20,061 nucleotides of DNA from CAYRTD01 sp964426915 (GTDB taxonomy: Bacteria; Bacteroidota; Bacteroidia; Bacteroidales; GCA-2748055). Location: contig CAYRTD010000071.1 of assembly GCA_964426915.1 (NCBI GenBank), positions 1 through 20,061 on the forward strand, given 5' to 3'. Position 1 is the stretch's first letter. Every line of letters begins with the position of its first letter. A program made the translations under genes and the position numbers. Under the pieces are notes generated by a model. That model was not told the origin of the DNA. It did not search any database and saw only the letters and a list, made by a program, of their open reading frames with translations. This document shows positions 7,435 through 14,828 of this stretch, piece by piece.

Positions 7435-8886
7435 TTACTCTTCAGAAATCTTAAGTTTAAATTCTGTAAATCTTTCAGAATCGATCAGGAATTCATCCTT
7501 CTTTTTATCATATTTGAGTCTGATTATTTCACCCGTTTCCGGATCTTTGATCACAAGGATAAAATTCTTATTTGAGAGAGAAGCAGGAGCCCGGGGTATT
7601 TTGGCAAGAGGAGCCATTTGGATTCTATAAATATCTTCTTCATGAATATTTTCGTTTTCTCCGAACAAACTCATGTATCCTGCATTTCCCTGCTTAACAG
7701 GATAATAACGCCTATCGTCCCGGGTTGTATTGAGGGGATACCCGAGATTTACGGGATCCGTCCATTCCTCATCCTGGTTTTCAGAAAAGAAAATGTCATA
7801 TCCACCCATATTGAAATGTCCTGTTGATGAAAAATACAAATGCTGATTGTTCATCATCAGGTAAGCGCTGGTTTCATCTTCTTCTGTATTAATAACCGGG
7901 CCCAGATTAACAGGAGTTGTCCATTCACCGTTTTCAAGACGTTCAGATTTGTAAATATCGAGTTTCCCATATCCTCCCCGGCGATCTGAAGAGATCAGGA
8001 TCGTTTTTCCATCCGGAGAAAATGATGCATGATCCTCGTTACGAATTGTATTGATTTTTTTACTTATTTCAACTGCGGTTGACCAGAAATCCCCCTCAAG
8101 CCTGGAATAATATATATCCTTATTATCATAAGAGTTCTCTTTTACAAGTAATAATTCTTTACCGTCGGCGGATATCCCTGTCGGCACCATATCTCCATCA
8201 GATCCAATCTGTGCTGTAATATTTATAGGGCTTACCCATTCGCCTTCCTTTTTGTATGTATACATAATGGCATCGTAGAATTTAAGTCTTTGCATGAAGA
8301 CCATAATACTTTCATCGGGTGTAACTACAGGATTGAAATTGTGTACGGTACTGTTAATGACAGGGCCGGGGTTATATTTTGCCAGGATGATGGGAGAATC
8401 CTGAATGATTTTGGCTCTCTGGCATGACTGGATCTCATTTTCTGTTATGCGAAGGTTATATTTTCTCTCAAAGTTTCTGATATCCTTGAAAATATGATAT
8501 GTTTCAAGAGCTTCATTTAACTGGTTATTGATACGATAAGCCCTTCCGAGATAAAACCATGCATGGTGAGGTGCTTCTTTTTCGTTGAAATCCCTTTCTT
8601 TATAATTCCGTGTTGTATTTTTAACCGCCTCTTCCAGATAGGGAATAGCCATTTTTTCCCTCCCGGGAATATTCAGATAGGACATTCCTATTCTGAATTG
8701 AAGGTTTGCATTTTCGGGCTGATCTTTCGCCAGTTGTTTAAAAAGGTAGACGGCCTCTTCAAATTCTTCTCTGTCAAAAAAGAATTCTGCATCCCTGAAT
8801 ATTTCTTTGGGACTCAAATCTTTCTGGCAAATACCGGATATCTGGGACAGAAAAAATATAACAATGAAAAATAACAGCTTTTTCAT
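7435..8886 (-). CDS. Exported TPR and PD40 (WD40-like) repeat protein, no anchoring domain
   Basis: The 483-residue protein starts with an N-terminal signal peptide (MKKLLFFIVIFFLSQISG). The Cys at 20 follows Ile, so it is not a lipobox. A TPR-like helical region covers about 25-165 (RIGMSYLNIPG, AIPYLEEAV, AWFYLGRAYRINNQLNEAL). A beta-propeller of PD40 repeats covers about 175-430, clearest at FSPDGKTILISSDRRGGYGK followed by LDIYKSE (about 299-325). The last 55 residues are a small beta-rich tail. An 18-residue upstream extension to 8940 is possible but would put the signal peptide in the wrong place, so the ATG at 8886 is preferred. It is a paralogue of the next two upstream genes but lacks the OmpA domain or membrane helix they carry. 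It is probably periplasmic; function unknown. Confidence 0.82.
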   Translation of the reverse strand: MKKLLFFIVIFFLSQISGICQKDLSPKEIFRDAEFFFDREEFEEAVYLFKQLAKDQPENANLQFRIGMSYLNIPGREKMAIPYLEEAVKNTTRNYKERDFNEKEAPHHAWFYLGRAYRINNQLNEALETYHIFKDIRNFERKYNLRITENEIQSCQRAKIIQDSPIILAKYNPGPVINSTVHNFNPVVTPDESIMVFMQRLKFYDAIMYTYKKEGEWVSPINITAQIGSDGDMVPTGISADGKELLLVKENSYDNKDIYYSRLEGDFWSTAVEISKKINTIRNEDHASFSPDGKTILISSDRRGGYGKLDIYKSERLENGEWTTPVNLGPVINTEEDETSAYLMMNNQHLYFSSTGHFNMGGYDIFFSENQDEEWTDPVNLGYPLNTTRDDRRYYPVKQGNAGYMSLFGENENIHEEDIYRIQMAPLAKIPRAPASLSNKNFILVIKDPETGEIIRLKYDKKKDEFLIDSERFTEFKLKISEE

Positions 8887-9045
8887 ATGCCTGAAATAAA
8901 ATGTTGATCTACTAAAATAAGGAAAATTCCTCAGATACACTATACGTAATAAATCAGCATTTGATTCAGCTAATTCGGAAAAGCTTTACCGGACAAGGTT
9001 TTTTATGCCAAAACGATAAAAAAAATCCATTACTATCAATCCCTG

Positions 9046-10896
9046 TTAGTTTTCTATTTTCAGATCTTCAGGAACGGGTATTTCTTCAATGATAACAGTT
9101 TCCTTAATACCCGGATCAATTTTATACTCCACTCTTCTGTTGAGTTTACGGCCTCTGAATGAATCGCTTCCATCCGGATTCCTGTTAATGGCTACAGGTT
9201 GTGATTCGCTAAACCCTTTTGCAGATAACCGTTCAGGTTTGATCCCCTTGTTTATCAGGTAATTCATAGCTGCTTCAGCTCGTTTTTCTGAAAGATATTT
9301 GTTGTAAACATCAGGCCCCATAGCATCGGCATGACCATGAATCTCAAGTTTAATTTCATCATATGTTTTCATCATTTCCGCTACTTCATCGAGCCGGGAG
9401 ATGGCAGTTTCTGAAAGAGCATAGCTATCGAAAGCAAAGTATATGGGTTTAATTGTGTATACAGGCTGATCAATTACCTCTTCAGGTTCTTCTTCAATCA
9501 CTTCGTCAACAGGTTTTTCCTCAGGTTCTGATTCTGCTTCCATAATAGTTTCTTCTGTTTCCTCTTCAAGGGTTTCATCGAGTTCTTCCTCCACTTCTTT
9601 TTTAGAGATCTCCTCATAGGGGAAAACTTTTATTTCATATATATCGCCACTACCAAGGCCATCTGTTTCATAACTGGTCATGTATCCTGATAATTCATCA
9701 CAGCGGGGAAAAAAGAAGAGGTCATCATCAGTTGTATTTAATGGATATGGCAAGGCTACCGGTTGGGTCCAGGTACCGTCTTCCTGCATTTTGGATGCAA
9801 ATATATCAAACCCGCCAATGCCTGGATGGCCCTGAGAACTGAAGTACAATGTTTTTCCATCATCGCACATGAATGGGGTTTCTTCGTTCAGTTCTGTATT
9901 AATTGTATTCCCGAGATTCACCGGTTCCGACCATTCTCCGTCATTTGCAAGTTTGGAATAAAAAATATCCATTCCTCCTATACTCTCTTTTCGGTTACTT
10001 GTAAAATAAATAGTATTGCCATCCGGAGAAAAACAGGCATGTGATTCGAAATATTTACTATTAATAGGTTTACCAATATTCTCGGATTTATTCCATCTTC
10101 TGGCTTCATAATCACTGATCATAATATCCGCGTCGAAGGTTGATATTTTTGAAAGCAACATTTTTGTACCATCCTTTGACAATGATGTAACATATTGATC
10201 ACCATCAGATTGTATCTGTGGTGTAATATTGATGGGGTTGGTATATCTTCCATTCTGAATTTCCATATAAAAAACCGCATCATAGAACCTCTGTTCACTC
10301 ATATAGGCCATAGCCGTTCCATCGAGTGCAAGAACCGGATTAAAGTCATTTAGAGATGAATTATAGAGAGGGCCCAGATTCTTTTTTTCCACTTGCATGG
10401 AATCCTTCATTACAACTATTGCTCTTTTACAGTCTTCAATCTGTTTGTTTGCATAAAGGATTTCCTTTGAATCCATGTTGGCCGATGCCTCAATATATTG
10501 ATTATAGGCGTCACAACTTTTTTCAAGCTGCATATTTACCCGGTATGCATTTCCAAGAAAAAGCCAGGCATCAATGTCAGCTGCCTTTTCATTAATATTT
10601 CCTTCTCTGTAGTTTTTTGAGACGTTGCTTACTGCCTTTTCCAGATAGGGAATGGCCTTCTCTTTTTCTCCGGGTATATTCAGATAACAAATGCCAATAC
10701 GGTAATTAATATTGGCATTATCTTCAAAACCCGCATCATAAACCTTCTTAAAGGCAAGAAGAGCATCCCGGTAGGCTTCTTCAGCTAAAAAGAATTCCCC
10801 GTCGTAGAAATTTACCTGAACATCATCTTTCTGAGCATTTAATAGGCCTGGTACCAGAAATAATAATAAACCAGAGATCAAGGAAAGCTTTTTCAT
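9046..10896 (-). CDS. Exported TPR-PD40 protein with C-terminal OmpA peptidoglycan-binding domain
   Basis: The 616-residue protein begins with a signal peptide ending near LLNAQ (residue 22). A TPR region (about 30-165) contains RIGICYLNIPGE and AWLFLGNAYRVNMQLEKS. PD40 propeller repeats (about 175-425) include FSPDGNTIYFTSNRKE followed by SIGGMDIFYSK. A very acidic linker spans 435-477. The OmpA domain (about 480-595) has IYFAFDSYALSE, EIHGHADAMG with Asp523, YLSEKRAEA with the diaminopimelate-contacting Arg539, and NRRVEY. It should bind peptidoglycan from the periplasmic side. The order recalls PorE of the type IX secretion system, but no lipobox or carboxypeptidase-like domain is visible and no por/gld genes are nearby, so I do not assign that name. 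It is the middle member of a three-gene paralogue set. Confidence 0.85.
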   Translation of the reverse strand: MKKLSLISGLLLFLVPGLLNAQKDDVQVNFYDGEFFLAEEAYRDALLAFKKVYDAGFEDNANINYRIGICYLNIPGEKEKAIPYLEKAVSNVSKNYREGNINEKAADIDAWLFLGNAYRVNMQLEKSCDAYNQYIEASANMDSKEILYANKQIEDCKRAIVVMKDSMQVEKKNLGPLYNSSLNDFNPVLALDGTAMAYMSEQRFYDAVFYMEIQNGRYTNPINITPQIQSDGDQYVTSLSKDGTKMLLSKISTFDADIMISDYEARRWNKSENIGKPINSKYFESHACFSPDGNTIYFTSNRKESIGGMDIFYSKLANDGEWSEPVNLGNTINTELNEETPFMCDDGKTLYFSSQGHPGIGGFDIFASKMQEDGTWTQPVALPYPLNTTDDDLFFFPRCDELSGYMTSYETDGLGSGDIYEIKVFPYEEISKKEVEEELDETLEEETEETIMEAESEPEEKPVDEVIEEEPEEVIDQPVYTIKPIYFAFDSYALSETAISRLDEVAEMMKTYDEIKLEIHGHADAMGPDVYNKYLSEKRAEAAMNYLINKGIKPERLSAKGFSESQPVAINRNPDGSDSFRGRKLNRRVEYKIDPGIKETVIIEEIPVPEDLKIEN

Positions 10897-10923
10897 CTTT
10901 GATTATAATTTGAAGGTTCTTAA

Positions 10924-10931
10924 CAAATTTA
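10924..10931 (-). promoter_or_regulatory. Candidate -7 element for the OmpA-PD40 gene
   Basis: On the minus strand TAAATTTG (TAnnTTTG consensus) ends 27 bp before the ATG at 10896. A TTG lies 24 bp upstream of it, slightly beyond the usual 17-23 bp spacing. This suggests that the gene can be transcribed on its own and does not rely only on the gene upstream. Confidence 0.35.
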
Positions 10932-11085
10932 AAAATTAAATTCAAAGTTAAGAAACAATAACTTGTTATTTAATCCACTATGGAGATAAAGATATAAAAA
11001 TATAAAAATTAATTTGATCAGAGCTATTCGAATTTTCCGAAGAAACCTGTTCTCAGAAATCATGGAAAGAACGCTAACCAAAAAT

Positions 11086-14000
11086 TTATCTCATATCTGA
11101 TGAAATTCTTTCCTCCTTCTTTTTCTTTTTTCTTCTTGCAAGAAGAATTAAAATAAGGATTAAAAGTCCCTCTAAGATCAATATTCCGGCGGTCCACATA
11201 GCTCCACGACTAAATTTCCCCTTTAAACCGGTATGCTCATCAGAAAGGGTTTCTGATATTTTTTCAGGTTCGAAACCTAACGATAAATATTTCTCTATAA
11301 GATTGTATACATCCTGTTCGGTATATCCATATTCACTGCTATTATCAAGAAGGTAAACGATAATGTCATTTAGAGCTTTGATGTTTTCCTTACGAGGATC
11401 CAGTTCCTGCAATGCATTTTTCAGTGTGCCTTCTGCAATATTAATCAGATTATCAATTAGATTCAGGATGTAGGCATCAGCATAGGAAAGGGACAGGGCA
11501 TTATAAATATCCTCAGTTGTATATCCCTTTTCTTCTGCCTGCTGCTTTAGATGGCCGATAAGTTTTTCCCCATTTTTTATGCCGGTCTTACGAATATTAA
11601 TATCCTTAAGGTTATCTTTCAGTTTGCCTTCCGAGTTACGGATCAGGTCATAATAGAGTTCATAAAAATCCTTGTTATTCAGATAATCAATGACGAGATC
11701 AATGAGCTCATCAGTATCAATGGAATCATTATCTATTGATAGATCAGCGAGATTTTTGAATAAATCTCCAGAGCGGGTTATTCCCGGAGGTATACCAGTG
11801 AGGGCTTCGGATATGCCTGCACTTCCATAATCGTTCAGATAGAGAGTGAGATTCTCGGGTTTAACACCTTCTGCATCCAGAGCCTTCCTAAGTAGTTCGA
11901 TAAGGTCGATATCCTCATTTACTGCTTCCTTTACAAGATAATCATAAAATTCCCCGCGGTTCATGCCTGATATTTCTTGTTGGTCAAGATTATCGAGAAA
12001 TTTTCTGATATCTCCTTCGGTACGGTTTTTTAATCTTTCAAGTATTGAAAGGGGATTTGCATCTCGTGTGAAATAACTTTCAAACATATCAATAACTTGT
12101 TTTTCCGAGAAGTCGTTATCTTCTGCATTATTTATAAGATGTTTGAGTAATTCATTTATAGTTTTTACATTTTCCTTCCGGGGATCAAGGCCGGAAAGAT
12201 ATTCACGTAATGCATCATCCGAATAATAAAGAAGTTCTTCTATTATTTTATCAATGTCTTTCCAACCGTAATATTTTGCCAGAGCATCAATCACATCCTG
12301 CCTGGTGAAATTTTCTTTTTCACTTGCTTCGAACAAATGCCTGATCAGTTGATCAGCCGTCTCAATATTCATATTTTCAGGATCTAAACTCAGGAGGTAT
12401 TCATTCAGTTCCGGGCTTGCAACAGCTGCAAGCTCACGTATAAAGACATCAAGATCACTGATCAGTCCTGTATCTTTCAGAAGTTCCGATACATCATCAG
12501 ATGAAAAATCTTCTTTTTCTGCTGCATCGTACAAATGTCTGATAAGATCATCAAGGTCAGATATTCCGTGCAAATCAGGATCAAAGTTATCGAGATATGT
12601 TTTGAGATTTCCTTCAGCATTATTTTTCAGTGCTTCCAGAATATCTGAGAAACTTGATTCTTTACTTACCGGGGAAGCAGGCATTTCTTCTTCAACTTCT
12701 TCCTTATATTCTTCTTCATCTGCTCCGGTTTTTTCTTCCGGATACCCGCTTTCTGCTTCTTTCCGGGGTTCAAGGTCAATTACCTTTAGCGTTTTGGTTA
12801 CTTTATCCCCTTCCTCATTGGTCAGGCTTATATGAACATCGTTTTCACCGGGACTGGGGTCAAATACGAATCTCTGCCTTTTGCGGTCAATTTCGAAGGT
12901 ATCGGACAGGATAAGTTCGGAGTCATTATAAACATCTATAACTACTTTACTTCCTTTTTCAGCATTGTAACGTATCCTGGCTTTTTCACCTTCTTCAACG
13001 TAAATAATACTGTCTTCTCTTATTTCCAGGAGTGCATCCGCTTTTTCAACCGGGAGTTCTGCAGGAAGCAGGTCAAGAGTAACCGGAGTTTCCAAAACCA
13101 GTCCTGTACGCGGGGTTTCCGGAGTGATCTCAAGTTTCAGTATTTTCTCTTTGAACTTTTCACTATCAAAGATCACGTCATATTTTCCTTCAGGGGCTTC
13201 AAACCTGAATCTGAAATTATCATCGGGATAAGAAAAGCTTATAGTATCTTCAGAAACCTGATCTACAACAGAAATGTCTATTATGCCAGGTTCTGTATCA
13301 AATCCCCTGAGGTCTATGACACCTTCAATTGTATACATTCTCGGATAATCCTGAGTATAGATTTCATATCTGAAAATATCATGCCTGCCATATCCTCCTT
13401 TGGAATCGTAACGGGAATAGTATGCTGTTTGTCCGTTATTCAGAGGAATAAAAAACTGGTTGTCATCGGTAGTATTTATCGGATAACCCAAATTCACGGG
13501 CCTCGACCAGTTACCTTCGTTATCTTTTTTGCTCATGAAAATATCATATCCTCCCATGTTGTAATGACCATAAGAGCTGAAAAACAGTTTATTTTCTTCT
13601 TCTGTGATAAAGGGGGTGTCATCATTATATTCTGAATTAACCAGTGGCCCCAGGTTTATTGCAGGTCCCCAGGTTCCATTTTGCTGCTTTTCCGATTTGT
13701 AAATATCCAGTCCGCCATAGCCCCCTCTACGATTGCTTGAGAAGTAAAGTGTTTTACCGTCTTTGGACAGTGAGGCATGTGATTCCCAAAAACGGGTATT
13801 AATGTTTTCATTTAATTTTTTCAGAGCTGTCCATTTTCCATTGATTAGCCGGGAAGAGTATAAGTTTCCGATAAAATCATCGTTCCGGTAAATAAACATT
13901 TCTGTACCGTCATATGATAGTGAAGTTGGGTACACATCCCCATCCACGCCTAGTTCTGGTATAATATTTCTTGGAGCTGTCCATTTACCATCAACTTTTT

Positions 14001-14625
14001 CGGTGAAAAAGACTGCATCATAAAACTGCAATTCTGAAATAAAAGCCATTTTGGTTTCATCTCCTGATACCGCTGGATTAATATCTGCAAACCGGGTGTT
14101 AATTTTATCTCCGAGATTTTCAGTATCGAAGTCGATGGGTTTCTGCATCATCTTTTGTGCTGCGTCGCATGCTTCTATCTGATCATTAACCAGTTTTTCA
14201 TCATAAACACCGGGATCCATTCTGGCGAGAAATTTTTTATAAGAATCTTTTGCTTCTTCAAGCTGGTTATTTACCCGGTAAGCATCCCCTAAATAGAAAA
14301 GAGCTTCCAGGGGAGCAGCTTTTTCTTTGAAATTATTTTCCTTGTATTTTGGATTTATATTTTCAACAGCTTTTTCGAGATAGCTTATAGATTTATTTTT
14401 CTGATAGGGGTCGTTCAGGAAACAAACTCCGATTTTAAAATTAACGTTATCATTATCAGGGTTGTTTCTGTGTATTCTAAGGTATAAAGGAAGGGCTTCA
14501 CTAAACTCTTCAAAAAGAAAATAGGATTCTGCCGCAAGAAAAAGTTCGCGGTAATCTGTTTCCTGGGAATAACTAATTATCAGCGGGTTAATTATGAACA
14601 GGAGGGCAATCAAAGATTTTTTCAT
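11086..14625 (-). CDS. Large exported TPR-PD40 protein with helical tandem repeats and C-terminal membrane anchor
   Basis: The 1179-residue protein has, in order: a signal peptide (to about 20, ending SYSQ); TPR region (25-155); PD40 propeller (165-425) with GKTLYFSSNRRGGYGGLDIY around 290-309; a carboxypeptidase-regulatory-like beta-sandwich (432-505, with EAPEGKYDVIF); a second Ig-like beta domain (about 530-618); an acidic linker (619-650); seven helical repeats of about 65 residues (658-1120); a transmembrane helix (about 1141-1163); and a basic tail RRKKKKKEERISSDMR. The Sec signal plus the terminal helix and Lys-rich tail predict a periplasmic body held in the inner membrane with its C-terminus in the cytoplasm. 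The first half is paralogous to the next two downstream genes. I do not recognise the repeat module. Function unknown; an envelope or peptidoglycan-linked scaffold is plausible. Confidence 0.8.
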   Translation of the reverse strand: MKKSLIALLFIINPLIISYSQETDYRELFLAAESYFLFEEFSEALPLYLRIHRNNPDNDNVNFKIGVCFLNDPYQKNKSISYLEKAVENINPKYKENNFKEKAAPLEALFYLGDAYRVNNQLEEAKDSYKKFLARMDPGVYDEKLVNDQIEACDAAQKMMQKPIDFDTENLGDKINTRFADINPAVSGDETKMAFISELQFYDAVFFTEKVDGKWTAPRNIIPELGVDGDVYPTSLSYDGTEMFIYRNDDFIGNLYSSRLINGKWTALKKLNENINTRFWESHASLSKDGKTLYFSSNRRGGYGGLDIYKSEKQQNGTWGPAINLGPLVNSEYNDDTPFITEEENKLFFSSYGHYNMGGYDIFMSKKDNEGNWSRPVNLGYPINTTDDNQFFIPLNNGQTAYYSRYDSKGGYGRHDIFRYEIYTQDYPRMYTIEGVIDLRGFDTEPGIIDISVVDQVSEDTISFSYPDDNFRFRFEAPEGKYDVIFDSEKFKEKILKLEITPETPRTGLVLETPVTLDLLPAELPVEKADALLEIREDSIIYVEEGEKARIRYNAEKGSKVVIDVYNDSELILSDTFEIDRKRQRFVFDPSPGENDVHISLTNEEGDKVTKTLKVIDLEPRKEAESGYPEEKTGADEEEYKEEVEEEMPASPVSKESSFSDILEALKNNAEGNLKTYLDNFDPDLHGISDLDDLIRHLYDAAEKEDFSSDDVSELLKDTGLISDLDVFIRELAAVASPELNEYLLSLDPENMNIETADQLIRHLFEASEKENFTRQDVIDALAKYYGWKDIDKIIEELLYYSDDALREYLSGLDPRKENVKTINELLKHLINNAEDNDFSEKQVIDMFESYFTRDANPLSILERLKNRTEGDIRKFLDNLDQQEISGMNRGEFYDYLVKEAVNEDIDLIELLRKALDAEGVKPENLTLYLNDYGSAGISEALTGIPPGITRSGDLFKNLADLSIDNDSIDTDELIDLVIDYLNNKDFYELYYDLIRNSEGKLKDNLKDINIRKTGIKNGEKLIGHLKQQAEEKGYTTEDIYNALSLSYADAYILNLIDNLINIAEGTLKNALQELDPRKENIKALNDIIVYLLDNSSEYGYTEQDVYNLIEKYLSLGFEPEKISETLSDEHTGLKGKFSRGAMWTAGILILEGLLILILILLARRKKKKKEERISSDMR
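11266..12654 (-). repeat. Seven tandem coding repeats of about 65 codons
   Basis: Within the 1179-residue protein, residues 658-1120 form seven units of 60-70 residues. Each unit begins with an amphipathic helix ending near EG-L, then L..LDPRKEN, then a helix of the type L.KHL...AE, then (Y/F)(T/S)..DV...L. Units 1, 2, 3, 6 and 7 follow this closely; units 4 and 5 are diverged (4 has LDQQEISGMNR, 5 has IPPGITRSGD). Units 3 and 7 share LDPRKEN exactly. The DNA of the units differs, so this is an old duplication and not a recent one. Confidence 0.75.
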
Positions 14626-14674
14626 CAGCTCAATATTTTGATAAGAAACCGTTTTGGCTCAAAGTATGATTATT

Positions 14675-14682
14675 CAAATTTA
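14675..14682 (-). promoter_or_regulatory. Candidate -7 element for the 1179-residue protein gene
   Basis: Minus-strand TAAATTTG lies about 50 bp before the ATG at 14625, inside a 203-bp gap that separates this gene from the glycosyltransferase gene. No clear -33 element was found at the right spacing. It is the same octamer seen before the OmpA-PD40 gene. Confidence 0.3.
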
Positions 14683-14828
14683 AGAAAATTGCAATTGAAA
14701 AAAATAAAAAGCCACAAAGGCAATGTGTTTAACTATATATTTTTGATCGATATGCATATTGCTCATTCAAATGTTTGATTACTGTATGTTAAAAATACAT
14801 TGAAATGAGGTATAAAATGAAGAATAAC

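Noticed and set aside
8887..8940. N-terminal extension of the 483-residue TPR-PD40 protein
   Set aside because: It would place 18 residues before a good signal peptide that begins MKKLLFF. The downstream ATG at 8886 fits export and matches the starts of the two paralogues.
9046..10896. PorE of the type IX secretion system
   Set aside because: The domain order is similar, but no lipobox or carboxypeptidase-like domain was seen and no other por, gld or spr gene is nearby. Generic PD40-OmpA proteins are numerous in this phylum.
12832..13635. Plus-strand open frame of 267 codons inside the 1179-residue protein gene
   Set aside because: It is fully antisense to a coding region with clear PD40 repeats and a signal peptide, and its translation has no recognisable domain or realistic composition. 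It is a shadow frame.
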